Assembly (NCBI GenBank): GCA_951799445.1
Contig: OX637294.1
Location: forward strand, 18,873,452-18,937,451
Length of the DNA stretch: 64,000 nucleotides
Source: Pseudisothecium myosuroides
Lineage: Eukaryota; Streptophyta; Bryopsida; Hypnales; Lembophyllaceae
Reading direction: 5' to 3'
Below the pieces are notes generated by a model that searched no databases, had not been told where the DNA came from, and saw nothing but the letters and a program-made list of their open reading frames with translations. Below, piece by piece: positions 1 to 11,016 of the stretch. A program made the position numbers and the translations under genes. How positions within the stretch are numbered: position 1 is the first letter of the stretch; each line of letters begins with the position of its first letter.

Positions 1-1386
1 CAAGTAGAAGAAATTGGGTTGGATGTTGATCCTTGAAATGTTTTGTGCCTTTATGTAGCTTAGATTGTCAAGCACTTTTTCTTTTTGAATTTTGTATTTT
101 TACTTTGTACAAATTTTGGTGTTTTGCACTATATACGAGCTTTGTATGTAACTCATTTGTATAAAATTAAATGATTTTTGACCTCCCTTGCATTATAGAA
201 AATATGAGGCCATGGGAGGGTTGCTTCGCAGTGACAGACCAAGCTATTAATAAGTTGGTCTGACACTCCCCAAAAAACATTGAAGTGACCAGTCAACTTG
301 GGTGAATCTTGCGGAAACAGTCAGGCCAATACTATTTTTGCGACCAAAAAAAATTTTAATTTTAATTTTAGTTTTAATTTTTTTAAACACACAGACCACT
401 ATATTTGCAATTTCTAAACTTACAAACCTTGCTTAACCCTTTTGAGGTCCATACATTCAAAAAATGGATGCACCTTGGTCAACCTTGATTGTAACTTTCA
501 AAACATCTATTTTTGGTATGTCTTTTAAACTAAGAAAATGAAGCTTGAAAAGTTTCTTTTCTACTCCATTTGAAAATTTTGAAAAATGTCAAAAATTGAA
601 AGAGTTATTGCAATTGAAAGCTTCAAGTGTTAGAATCGAAATAACATAGAAGTGCTTGTTTTTAATTCATATTTTCTATTTATAAAATGCATTTAAGCTT
701 TAATTTACAAAATTATATTTCTCATTCTACTCTTCATTCATGGTGAAAATTATAGATTATTTTAATATATATTCTGATTAATATAATTTTATTTCCACCT
801 TTAACTTAAAAAAATCACAATAATTTGATTTTTCGATGAAATTTACTAAGAAAAACATGCTCTATAGAAAATGAATGTATCTACCAATAAAAAATATTAG
901 ATCTTTATACATCAATTATATAAAAGGATAAACTTGGTTATATAGTCAAATTTGACTTCAAGGTCTTTGTTGTGGCTGTTTTGGATGTAAAAAATAAAAT
1001 AACCAATTGAAAAATTTTCAAGCTAATCTCCAATGCTACTTGTACCTCTTGAGAAAATTTGAAGTAATTTGGATTTCTTTTGCTATTTTAACTTACTAAA
1101 GTTCAATTTTTGCTAAAAAAATGATAACAATTTTTCATGAAACAGCAAATTGAATTTTTTCTCAATGATATACCATTCATAGTTTCAAGTAATGAAAATA
1201 TAAAATTGTTGTTTGAACACAATCTAAAAGGCAAAATTTAGCTTAGAGATGATGTTTGACGATTTCACAATGGATCAAGTCCTTTAATTTGATAGTGGTT
1301 TCAATTAAGTCAAATTAAATTCAATAAAACCACAAAATTTGACTTAGTTGAATTTTATTTGACTTTATTGAAACAATATATGTATC
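1..1386. other. AT-rich intergenic stretch with no convincing gene
   Basis: No open frame with recognisable protein features is visible on either strand. It contains one short hairpin near 231-266 and, at 433-436, a TTAACCC followed by a GGTCCA / TGGATG inverted pair that loosely recalls the piggyBac-type ends found elsewhere in the window; no matching right end was found. The last 130 bases are rich in the word AATTTGACTT and its complement. Confidence 0.5.
231..266. repeat. Short hairpin shared with the 20.4 kb element
   Basis: The arms GTGACAGACCAA and TTGGTCTGACAC face each other around a short AT loop, followed by a CTCC. An almost identical hairpin, GTGACAGGCCAAGCT with AGCTTGGCATGTCAC and the same CTCC, lies at 20455-20494 inside a small inverted-repeat element. 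The shared motif suggests a remnant of the same element family. Confidence 0.5.
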
Positions 1387-2062
1387 AAATTTAGGCACTT
1401 GCTTAGTTTAGTGTGTTAGAGCTTGTGCAGAGAAGCTCTTTATACTAGTGGGATAGGAGTAGGGGAGACAATGCATATGGGATACATGAATTAGGAAGAA
1501 AAGGAGCTTGGTCGCTCATTTTGAAGTAGAATTCAAAAATGGTGTGAAAATTGAAATTTCAAACTTCATTTAGGCGTAGTAACAATATTGTTTTGGAAAA
1601 ACCTTTGAACTAAAAAAAGTAGGGGAATTATGCTACCTTTTATTTCCAAAAATCCGTTTGAGGTTTTGAGCCTCCACCTAAGAGTTATAGACAAATTTGA
1701 AAGAGGGGTTGGAAGGGACATTTTTGGGGACATTTGTAAACACCGTCTTTCAAGTTTGTCTATAACTCTTAGGTGGAGGCTCAAAACCTCAAACGGATTT
1801 TTGAAGATAAAAGGTAGCATAATTCCCCCACCTTTTTTAGTTCAAAGTTTTTTCAAAACAGTTTTTCTACTATGCCTAAATGAGGTTTGAAATTTCAATT
1901 TTTACACCATTTTTGGATTCTACTTCAAAATGAGCAACCAAGCTCTTTTTCTTCCTAGTTCATGTATCCCACATGCATTGTCTCCCCTACTCCTACTCCA
2001 CTAGAATAAAGAGCTTCTCTGCACATGCTCTAACACACTAAACTAAGCAAGTGCTTTAATTT
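1387..2062. repeat. Long near-perfect palindrome (foldback element)
   Basis: The arms at about 1387-1703 and 1746-2062 are inverted copies with few mismatches, separated by a loop of about 42 bases. The outer ends read AAATTTAGGCACTTGC on the left and GCAAGTGCTTTAATTT on the right. The two 84-86-residue open frames inside it are mirror images of each other and are not genes. A transcript across it would fold into a hairpin of about 315 base pairs. No transposase is encoded. Foldback or MITE-like origin is inferred from structure only. Confidence 0.8.
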
Positions 2063-2107
2063 GACTTCAATTGTTCAAATGGCAAATTGAACAATTGAAG
2101 TCAAATT
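2058..2107. repeat. Short palindrome beside the large foldback element
   Basis: AATTTGACTTCAATTGTTCAA is mirrored by TTGAACAATTGAAGTCAAATT around a loop of about six bases. It directly abuts the right end of the 1.4-2.06 kb palindrome and uses the same AATTTGACTT word that lies outside the left end, so it may be part of the same insertion structure. Confidence 0.65.
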
Positions 2108-2120
2108 AAGTTACCAAAAA

Positions 2121-2177
2121 ATGAAGTGGCTTTTGAAGCTAGTTGCTTAAGAAAACTAGCTTCAAAAGCCACTTCAT
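2121..2177. repeat. Short palindrome
   Basis: ATGAAGTGGCTTTTGAAGCT and its inverted copy AGCTTCAAAAGCCACTTCAT pair perfectly around a loop of about 17 bases. It is the second of a row of hairpins, and a third weaker one (TTAAGG / CCTTAA) follows at about 2224-2247. Confidence 0.7.
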
Positions 2178-2958
2178 TTGGCTTAATTTTTTTTAACCTA
2201 ATTTAATTTAATTAAAAATTAGGGTTAAGGTGCAATGGAATGCCTTAACCTTGATTTTTTAACTCTATAACATTAGTTTTCGGGCAACTGCCAAGCATCC
2301 GACACCGCATGTTCTGGTGGGCGGGAATAGGAGAAAAATCATTTTTTTGGCCAAAACCCCTCCGTTCTGCAGGGTCCTTGGAGGGCTGTGGAGCAGCCCT
2401 CTAAAGGTCTTGTTTTTTCTTTAATGGCCTTGCCACATAAATGATAAGGAATATAGAATTTAAAAGATGCTACATTTGACACACTAAGCCGTATACCATT
2501 CAAAAGAAACAATATGTAAATTCATATAATACAAGACATATAAAAATATATAAAAGATTACATAATTAGTTTTTTAATGCTATTATTTTTCTCAAAGACT
2601 ATTCATTTTATATAAATTACCATATTTTTGGATTCCTCGTTAAAAGAGCTACAAGAGTTTTCTACATTAAAACAAATTATATCCAAATGTATTATAAGTA
2701 ATTATAATCAAGGTCATATAATACAAGACTTAAATATCCAAGACCTAGTAGTTTTGATCAACTCTTGGGGGGAGGGCACTACAAGGCCAAATTGCACCAT
2801 TTCAAAATAAATCTCTACTATTTGCTAGATAATACTCCCTCTGTCTCGAAATGAATCAGGTTTCCTAGAAATGACTAGATTAATGCGTGAGCTATTCCTA
2901 TTTTCAAGGGATTGTAGAGATATTATAGCTTCTATTAAATCCCACTAGGTATGAAAGA
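2178..2958. other. Intergenic stretch upstream of the F-box/JmjC pseudogene
   Basis: Mostly AT-rich. A GC-richer patch at about 2280-2440 shares words with the 20.2-20.5 kb element (GCAGCCCTC, GGGTCCT, TTTTTTCT..TAATG). At 2836 the sequence TACTCCCTCTGTC matches one end of a Stowaway-type element, with no clear right end. No gene is visible. Confidence 0.4.
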
Positions 2959-4180
2959 ATGGATTGCAACCTGAGAGATGTGGGTCTTGAAACATTGCAA
3001 CTGCTGAGTGACGAAACAATCTATGAAATCTTGAGCAACTTGAATGGGCGTGATCTAGCAAGCCTGAATTTTGTAAGCGAAGCTTATCTATGTGTTTGCG
3101 CACCAGGATTCATTGTGGCAAAACTTAGCCCTAGGTAATTATAAGGAAAAATTAGGGTATAAAGGTTGTTGGAAGACAACATATGTGGCGACTCTCGTGC
3201 CAAAATATGGGATTTCTCATCACCTCCCCTAGGGTACGTAGAGACCCTTGTACTGGCCTTATTTTGGAACTCTTTTTCCCAAGGATTCATGATTTCAGAT
3301 TGAACAATTTGAATGATCATATTCTGAATTATAATATTGAGATGGGGCCAAATTTTGTGTCTTTTGGATCAATGGAGAAAATATTATGTGTTGATCAATA
3401 TATTAACTACAATTGAAGTCAAGAAAGTTCCTATATGACCTACTCAAATCTGTTAAAACGTAAGGCGCAATCTGGGCCAGTTTAGGGTTTGATTATTTAT
3501 TGCACAATTTTGTTTCTTAGATTTCTCTCTCTTACTTTTATCATTTGCAAGCAGTATCCTATGGAAATTTTGGAAGTCTTTTCTTTAATCAGAATATTTC
3601 GTTTCGTCAACCAGGTGAAGGATTTCTATTCGGACTACCTTTTCCAAAGCTGTTTGTGTGCAAGCCTAGCCCTAAAACCCGAGTTTACATTTTTGACTCC
3701 AAATTTACAGAGAAGGCTCCACAGCTAGTTGCAGACTAGGAAGTGCGCATTTTCTTTCGAGAGGATCTTTTCTCCATCCTTGGTGAGGCGTGGCCAGATT
3801 CTCGGTGGCTGATTGCTGGTCCGGCCAAGTCTGGTTCCTCCTTCCACATTGACCCCAACAATACTTTGGCTTGGAATGCTGTTGTGAGAGGGGCCAAGGA
3901 GTGGGTGATGTATCCACCAGAAATGGTGAACCCAGGGGTGTATCCAAGTTCCGAAGGGGTGGACGTGGCGACTTCCGTTTCCATCACAGAGTGGTTCATG
4001 AATTTTTTCTGCGGAGACCAAGCAGCGGGGGCAGCGACCTGTGGAGTGTATTTGCCGAGCGGGGGAGGTCGTGTTTGTGCCGCGGGGTGGTGGCACGTTG
4101 TGATTAATTTGGACGAATCCATTGCCATCACCCAGAATTTTGTTAGCAGGTATGAAGTGTTTTGCATCATTTGCATGTAA
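2959..4180 (+). pseudogene. F-box / JmjC-domain protein pseudogene, JMJD6-like
   Basis: The remains encode an N-terminal F-box (LSDETIYEILSNL) followed, after a one-base frame change near 3112, by a stretch typical of the family (WKTTYV). FYSDYLFQS follows at about 3632. A JmjC cupin at 3689-4155 carries FREDLF, the iron-binding pair in GSSFHIDP, EWFMNFF, and a third ligand His in GWWHVV, then AITQNFVSR. The order matches plant F-box/JmjC proteins related to Arabidopsis At1g78280 and to animal JMJD6, which are Fe(II)/2-oxoglutarate oxygenases. Damage is extensive: a frame change between FYSDYLF and the cupin, an in-frame TAG at 3737 just before EVRIFFRED where relatives have Tyr, and a shifted block (RPVECICRAGEVVFVPRG) near 4015-4080. 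Introns could explain one change but not all. The ancestral family is clear; activity is unlikely. Confidence 0.8.
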
Positions 4181-4324
4181 GGTAGAGGATACTATGTGCG
4201 TCACTTCTTGCATTTTAACCAACATGTCGGAGAGTATTTTGTGAGATCCGTATAAAGCTGCGGAGAGATCACTTAGGGTGCACGTGCCAGGCGCTGTACA
4301 AGATCAAATCTCTAGGAATAAGTA

Positions 4325-4445
4325 CGAATTTCTGATGGGATTTGTGGGAGGTTGTAGGCCACTGTAAGAGACAGAGACAGCAGACCACCCCATTTTCAAT
4401 CAATGAGTGAATATAGACATTTAGCTGAGTCATGCTTACACCTAA
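4325..4445 (-). repeat. Dispersed repeat, copy 1 of 3
   Basis: Read on the minus strand this holds GTAAGCATGACT, TAAATGTCTAT and GTGGCCTACAACCTCCCA. The same words in the same order occur on the plus strand at about 59600-59800 and 62535-62700. No coding potential is seen; it may be the 3' flank of an older element. Confidence 0.5.
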
Positions 4446-4639
4446 CGTGCTCGGGTAATTTCACCCGATTGTGACCTGTTTGCAAAACGCCATCTAGATT
4501 CTTGTCTAAAATGTAAGCCCTCTGAGCCTCGTGTCGATTTTGAGTAACTGTGATTCACGGTTTATTCATACATTCATATGATATTCAAGAAAGGCAAATA
4601 ATGCACGCAAGAGAATCTCGAATCCCCTTAAGACTCCCA

Positions 4640-5800
4640 ATAAGATACAACAGGAATTTAGACAATTTATGAATGGAAACCTTGCTTGAGTGCTGATTCA
4701 GACGATTTTAGGTTCAGTTACCTTAGTTGAATATATGAGTTACTGTTGGGAATAAAAGTCAGTATTAGAGACTGGATCAAGTCCCTAACGGATTTAGTCT
4801 CCTGTACCTTACCTATGTAACTCCCGACCCAGACCCAAGCAGGTGTACTGTACATTAGACCACTAAATCGAGTTCTCTAACTTCTTCATTGTTGCCCTCT
4901 CGAGTTGGTTTCAGCTTCGTATGCGCTTATTTATATTGCGGGCGATGCGATTCTCATTCGATCTTGTAATCATCAACTTCTGATCAGGTCATTTTCGGGG
5001 CTATTATGACGATTTCTTTTCAGCTTTTGTGCCTTTCTTCTTCCGGACTATCAATCTGCTGAATTGCCATCGGGATGTCTGACCTACCCACTGCTTCGAT
5101 TACTAACCTGGTCATGTGGTCGTGTCGCAGAAGCAACATTTCAAATGTACTGGAGTTCCTGAGCAGGCCAAATTCTCAGCATTTGGCATCAGGAACGGAA
5201 GACCGAGTCAACCTTTACGAGAAGTTCCGATCTACGTATAAGTCCCTCTACCCTGGGGCAATTGAGGAACTCTCTGGATTTCTGACTACTTTAAGTTTGA
5301 GACTCGTGGATTCCCTACTCCGCCCACTTCAAATTTCCACTCTATAACTTAATTGTTGTGTAACCCTCCCTCTCTTTGCTTGTCAGGGACGTTACTCAGT
5401 GTGTCCAGTAGAGGAAAGGATGTACGTTCGTACAATCTCTATCGGTCTCCGGGATGCACAATAACTTTGCATTGTTTCTTACAGATGTCTGAGATTATTA
5501 CTGCGCTTCCGATCTGAGAACAGCTGGTCATTTACAGGGTTCTTTATTTCATCACTTCCTGGCAATGCATGGTTACAGCGCTGGAACAATGACACTCGGC
5601 TTGTGTTTTACGGCTTGTAACGCAAAAGGTCTGTTCACGCAGACTGCGACATTGAAGCCGGCATTTCAGCGATGAAGTAAGAATGGACAATTACTGTATG
5701 TGATCTGGTTTTCTGGAAGCATCTAAGAGCGGAGAGTGTTGCTTCACAAATCTTACCGGGTATACAAGCAATTGGTGTAGCTGGCGTGGTGTACAGTACA
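4640..5800 (+). repeat. Segmental duplication, copy A (inverted partner at 12.55-14.87 kb)
   Basis: The sequence from about 4640 to 5800 is found again, reverse-complemented, between about 12550 and 14873. It includes an exon of the F-box/JmjC gene and its flanks. Copy A lacks about 290 bases that copy B carries near 13094-13380 (join at GCAATTGAGGAACTC), and it lacks the 876-bp element inserted in copy B. At the site of that element copy A has TACTGTA (4846-4852), which looks like an excision footprint. Confidence 0.8.
5130..5290 (+). pseudogene. Downstream exon of the F-box/JmjC pseudogene (copy A)
   Basis: The frame reads SNISNVLEFLSRPN, then DRVNLYEKFRSTYKSLYPG and IEEL. It continues the JmjC protein after QNFVSR: relatives read SNLPNVL-FLS followed by a helical tail. 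The last coding part is deleted here; copy B on the minus strand still shows it. The spacing from the upstream exon (about 950 bases) is compatible with an intron. Confidence 0.65.
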
Positions 5801-6389
5801 AGCTCAGTTGTATAGCTAGACATGTTCTGTTCCTTGGTTCGCACATCTAAGTTATTTCCAGGTGAGTATTTTTATCTGTTCTCCCTCTGAAGACCAAGCA
5901 AAAAAGCAATGGGTGTAACAACCACACTAGGTCACCACAAATGCACTGGGCCTATGAATGTAGGAGCTGGAGTTTGGATTTCGAAATGGTCGATTCTTCG
6001 TAGGAAACCAGTGTTGCAGTCGAAAGAGAGCACCGTCTTGAAGGCAAAACTTGAGCTTCTGCATACCAATGCCCAGTTCAATTTCTACTGTAGCTTATCC
6101 TGTTCACCAATTGAAGGCTACCGTTATAGATTTCCATACAATAATGATACCCTACAAGGTCACATTCAGACATAAATTTTTTGGAGTGCCCAAATGTTTG
6201 GAATATTACAAGTGAAATGTCCGCAATGTTGCAGAAAAATTTTCATCTACATTGTTTGAATTTTAGAATATTTTTGAAACCCTACATCACGTCTTAAGCC
6301 TCACATGACAGGTTTCCTAAAACAAGAAAATCTAGAAGTTGTCGAATACAAAAAAATTCAGGCACCAAAATGCCAAATCTCTAACACTA
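5801..6389. other. Intergenic stretch without a supported gene
   Basis: An 88-residue open frame starts at 5909 but shows no recognisable motif and lies next to a duplication boundary. Sequence becomes AT-rich towards 6389. Confidence 0.4.
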
Positions 6390-6642
6390 CATTAGAAAAA
6401 ATTTCAGCCGTCAAGAAGGCCGTTAGTTTTTTTATTTTTGGGACCCTCGAGGTGCAATTATAGAAAAAAAAAATATTGGAAAAAAAAAAAAAAAAATTCA
6501 GTCTGACGTGATGCTGACGTGGCACCAGTAGTGCCACGTCATTTTTTGATTTTTCAAAAAAAAAAAAAAACTTTTTTTTCCTAAATGAACCAAGGGGGTG
6601 CAAGACTCGCGGCCTTCTTGAGGGCTGAAATTTTTTCTAATG
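6390..6642. mobile_element. Small inverted-repeat element with CATTAGA ends
   Basis: Left end CATTAGAAAAAATTTCAGCC and right end GGCTGAAATTTTTTCTAATG are inverted copies, extended inward by TCAAGAAGGCCG / CGGCCTTCTTGA. The middle has A and T runs around a hairpin (TGACGTGGCAC / GTGCCACGTCA). The element at 20206-20532 has the same outer ends, so they form one MITE-like family. The target duplication is unclear. Confidence 0.7.
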
Positions 6643-6759
6643 ATAGTTCTAGCTGCCAAAACCATGTGTACCAGAAAAAGAAACTATCCCGGCACTCAGG
6701 TGCCGAATCAGACCTTCACGTACAATACAGGCAATTGTCCAGCTTTCATTGGAGGAAAT

Positions 6760-8591
6760 GGATAATTGCAAGAAACACTTGTGTACCATTTTTTGTCACA
6801 CTTTGCATACTAATCTGTTTTTTGGTCAGAGCGTTTGCAGTATGGCTCCAAAAGTTTCAAAATCCATAGGCAAGAAACTCATGATGATTATACACCTAAA
6901 CAAACAAAAAATCCCAATTCTCAAAAAAGTTTTACCATTTAGTAATAGACCCCAATTTTATGTTACAATTGCCAATTTTTTTTGGGGGGTAGCATTATTT
7001 TAAGCCCCAAAAAACAAATTTAGAGAAGATAGCAGATGGTCTTTTAGTAGAGTAGTAGACTAAATGCTATTTTTCAAAGGAATTTTCAAAATAGTTATTT
7101 CTTAATATGTTGTATTGTATATAAAAGTCTTTAAAGTAAGCTTCTTGCTACTTGCATTTTGAAACATGTAAGATACTTTTTGTGGATGTTTTTTTTAGTG
7201 AATGACCATCTCCATAGAATTTTTAGAAATGGAAAATTTTCATTTTATTTTATAAAATATTTTTACTAGTTTTTGCAAATTGAGATGTCAAAATACCTAT
7301 TTTCTTGAGAATTTGCACATTAGGGTGAATGCAAGAAACACTCATACTATTTATAGCGTTTTGTCACACCCTAGTTTTTTATTTTGTTTCTGGCCATAAC
7401 TATTGTGTTTTAGCTCCAAATGACTCAAAATTTATAGGGAAGCTACTCATAACCATTATACACCTTGCCTAATTTTTTTTGTAATTTTCAAAAATAATTT
7501 ACTATTTTTAAACAGCCCTGATAATTTCTCACAGTAGGTGATTTAGGGATTTTTTGCACTTTTTTTAACCCCAAAAAATGAGTTTTGAACTGAAATTCGG
7601 AGAGAATGATCTTCTAGAAGACTTATAGCTACTATCCAAAGGATTTTTAAAAATGTTTATTTTTAACTGTGGTGTCCGAGTCCACAAAGAGAGCTCCTTT
7701 CTGCATTTTTTTTCAAAGGTATGAAACATTATTTTGGTGCGTTTTTTGGTCAAAACCCATTACCAAAAAGGTTTCTCAACTAGACAATTTTAAGATTTTT
7801 TGTAAAAAAAAATCCTATTTTTTACAAATTAAAATGTCAAAAGTAGTATTTTCTTCACCGGTTTTAGGGTGAATTCTATGTCCAAAATTCTAGTGAAGAA
7901 AATACCACTTTTGACATTTTAAATTGTAAAAAATAGGAATTTTTTTTTTAAATCTAAAAATTTTCCGTTTGAGAAAACTTTTTGGTGATGGGTTTTGACC
8001 AAAAAACGCACCAAAATAATATTTCATACCTTTGAAAAAAAATGCAGAAAGGAGCTCTCTTTGTGGACTATTACACCATATAAAAATAAGTATTTTTAAA
8101 AATCTTTTGGACAGTAGCTATAAGTTCACTAGAAGACCATTCTCTCCAAATTTCAACTCAAAATTCATTTTTTTGGGTTAAAAAAAGTGCCAAAAAAACC
8201 TAAATCACCCATTGTGAGAAATTATTGGGGATGTTTAAAAATAGTAAATTATTTTTGAAAATTAAAAAAAATTAGGCAAGGTGTACAATGGTTATGAGTA
8301 GCTTCCCTATAAATTTTGAGTCATTTGGAGCTAAAACACAAAAGTTATGGCAAAAAAAAAATTAAAAACTAGGTGGTGACAAAACGCTTTAAGTGTTTCT
8401 TGCATTCACCCATTATTAATTTTCCTACTTAGAGAATTTTTCTATGCTTTATTTTTCTAGGGTACAATATTCTTAAAGGTGTATACATTGACTATACTTT
8501 TCAAATTTTTCAAGTGTTCAAGTAGTTTAGGAAAAAACAAAGAGTATTGTAAAAAAACAATATTATTAGTAGGTGTTCATAGCAATCACCC
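6760..8591. mobile_element. Older GGGTGAATG-family element split by a nested copy
   Basis: The left end GGATAATTGCAAGAAACAC and the right end GTGTTCATAGCAATCACCC are degenerate versions of the ends of the inner element. Sequence at 6766-7322 and 8412-8591 aligns with the halves of the copies at 19.93-20.98 kb and 53.1-53.8 kb. A younger foldback copy (7323-8411) is inserted in it. No protein is encoded. Confidence 0.6.
7323..8411. mobile_element. 1.09-kb foldback element, nested, 4-bp target repeat
   Basis: The two arms (about 7323-7860 and 7893-8411) are long inverted copies around a loop of about 30 bases. Ends are GGGTGAATGCAAGAAACACT and GTGTTTCTTGCATTCACCC. Flanks are ATTA on both sides, suggesting a 4-bp target duplication; the copy at 19930-20981 is flanked by AAAT on both sides, which supports the same length. 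The open frames inside are mirror images and not genes. The superfamily is not identified. Confidence 0.75.
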
Positions 8592-9201
8592 AAGTAGTAA
8601 TTCCAACATTTCCTTTGAGTTCTAACTTGATAGCAATTAGATTCTTTATATTTCAAAAAAATTCAATTTTTTTGTAATATTTAAACTTAAATTTAGCTAA
8701 TTTGTCACACTTTTGAGTTTAAGGGTTTTTATTACTAGGGAGTACCCAAAATTAATGATCTAGAGCTGAAATTTTTGTAGTCTATTTCTACACTAGGAAG
8801 GCATGTATCCACCAAAGGGAACTTAAAAAAACATTATTTTTTGTCCTCTACATGTGCGCTAATAGGGCTCCCTTGCGCGCGCAATTATAAACATTCAAGA
8901 TGGGTTTAAGGTAATTCTTTTGGTGGAATCCTTTCATCATGAAGTTCTTCTAAAATTGTTGGAATTGTCGTCGATTACCTCGATTCAAACAATCCCAACT
9001 TCGTAACCGATTATAGAGCTCATGGTCGTCTTTCTAAAACACCATGTTTCAAGCCGCCAAAATTGGGCCGTTCCATTACATGGCCTGAGAGTTGAAATCT
9101 AAGAATGAAATCGTACATTCAGGGTTTCCATTAATTCAAAATGTGCCGATTCTAACAAGAAAAATTTGCCACCAACTATATTAGCTAGGTTTCGACCTTA
9201 C
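8592..9201. other. Duplication boundary and truncated intron of the lactone oxidase pseudogene
   Basis: Up to about 8955 the sequence is AT-rich with no gene. From about 8955 to 9201 it matches intron 2 of the intact lactone oxidase gene (from about 26318). The match stops there, so exon 3 was not included in this copy. Confidence 0.6.
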
Positions 9202-11016
9202 CGTTCGTTCTTACGAGCTCCAACCCCGCCTCCAGCGCTGACGTTAGCCCCACATAATCATTCCTCCCATCCCCAGTCATGTTAACCGCGACCCGTTCAT
9301 CCTGCTTATACACCACTTCCCTCAGCCCCGGATACCAAATCACTTCCGCATACTGAAACCTCGTCGCAACCTCCCTCATCTTCTCCCCCGAGAATCCCTC
9401 ATCCCCCTCCACTCTCACCATCTCCACTTTCGATTTAAACATCGGCTCCGCTTGCAACGTCACAGTCGAAATCACCCCAGCACACCAAGATGCACCTTCA
9501 CCGCGTTCAAATCCGGATCCAAGGAGGTGATTTCTCTCACTTGAGCGAATCCTTGTGAAGCATTCCCAGGCGTGACGATCCGCATCCCGATTACATACTC
9601 ATGCACTGCGCCGCCTTTGCCCCAGAGCGAGCTCCCGTGCACGCTGTTGGCGAGGGAGCCGCCGAGCGTGACGCCGTCGAAGAAGGGGGGAGACGTTGAT
9701 GGCGAGGTTGGCTTGGTCGGCTTGGTCGAGTAGTGCCCGCCAGGTGATGCCGCTCTGGGCGGTTATTGTGCTGAGTTTTGTGTCGATGTGGAGGATGCGA
9801 TTGTAGTTTTTGGAGCTGATGAGCAAGCCGGTGGAGGAGCCTGGGCAGGCGAGTTTGGGGATGCTGTGGGAGTAGAGGGTGGAGACTTTGATTTTTTGAT
9901 GGGCTCAGGTGGCAGCCGCGACGGCGGAGACGATCTCGGTTTCTGTCTGTGGGTACACCACCTTCGCTGCCTGCTTGTGTACATCCCATCACCATTAGAT
10001 CGTACTGGTGCGTTTATTCTTCAATCTTTCTCAATATTGAAAGTTGTCACTCACAACAAGGATCTCAACAAGGTGAGAAAGAGGGCCTAGAAGTTTAATG
10101 CCTAACCTCAAAAAATTTAATGTTGTGTACATACACAACCTTCATAAGCCATGTCTGAGACAACTGGACAAGATGCCAGGGATTTATCTTCAAACTAGCG
10201 CATCTCTTGACGACTCTTTCAATAGTAAAAGTTGTCACTCACCTCAAGGATCTCAACGAGGTGAGAAACAGGGCATACAACCTCTATGCATATCTTCAAA
10301 GTTTGTCACATTGCGTAAGTACTACACGACTTTCACAAGACGTGTCGATCTGGGACAAGGTGTCAGGGATTCATCTATAAACTTGCGTTAGTGGCCTAGA
10401 GATTTGGGGACTCGTGCACAGACATAATAATAGCTTTGATCATGTGCTTGTGAGAGCTCACCCTTTCAGATATATGAAGCAATGAAATAAACTCAAAGTC
10501 TAACTAGGTTTCACAGAGACAGCATACATGGTGCTCAGTGGGTGTTCATGCTGCTCAAAACCTCTGTACGCAGATTCTTTTCACAACGTCGAATGTAAAA
10601 GGCATCTGCTCAAGGGCGTTACGTACTAGATCAACAATGAAGACCCATCTCCAAAATAATTCCAGAGAAGCTAGGATTTCAAAATACCAATCACTTCTGC
10701 ATGCTCCTTATGTGGATCCTCTCATTCCAGCATTTGAAGCACTCAACGTCAGTCATTATTTTCATCTTACACTACTCTGTTACTCACTCGTAGCGATGGA
10801 TATATTAATCAATTCACAGATTTCCAGCATTTAAACAGTTACTACCTTGCAAGGAATTCTGTCGTTCCAGAGCTTGTAAGCATTGTTGAGAGTGCACCCA
10901 GAGGCGTCGCATTGCTCCGGCGCGTCGGGAAGGACTGCGTTCACTGGAACCACTGTCATCAGAAAGCTCCACACCACCATCGCCAACACGAATCGCCGGC
11001 TCGCTCCGCCAGCCAT
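9202..11016 (-). pseudogene. Truncated L-gulonolactone oxidase-like pseudogene
   Basis: Exon 1 (11016-10846, 57 codons) encodes a secretory signal and the N-terminus as in the intact copy; exon 2 (9970-9202) has the same 769-base length. It is broken in three ways: CGA has become TGA at 9905-9907 early in exon 2; one extra G in a G run near 9690; and one missing C near 9476. The two indels cancel out, so about 70 residues between them are out of frame. The C-terminal exon is absent because the duplication ends inside intron 2. Splice sites are preserved. The two homopolymer indels could also be assembly errors; the nonsense change and missing exon are harder to dismiss. Confidence 0.85.
10012..10388. 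repeat. Tandem duplication inside intron 1 of the pseudogene
   Basis: Two units of roughly 185 bases each contain GTTGTCACTCAC, AAGGATCTCAAC, AGGTGAGAAA and, later, ACAAC/ACAAG and AAACT-GCG. The intact copy has the same pair at about 27385-27750, so the duplication predates the segmental duplication. Confidence 0.6.

Noticed and set aside
1..36. Possible C-terminal end of a plus-strand protein (frame QVEEIGLDVDP then TGA)
   Set aside because: Only eleven codons are visible and there is no upstream sequence, so it cannot be told from chance.
433..2227. TTAACCC at 433 paired with GGGTTAA at 2222 as a fifth piggyBac-like element
   Set aside because: The ends do not match beyond the CCC and the enclosed sequence includes an independent palindrome; the pairing may be chance.
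3725..4225. 166- and 146-residue minus-strand frames
   Set aside because: They are shadows of the JmjC domain coding sequence on the plus strand.
5693..5699. TACTGTA in duplication copy A as a footprint
   Set aside because: Copy B has the same length there (CTAATGTA), so no 5-bp insertion is present.
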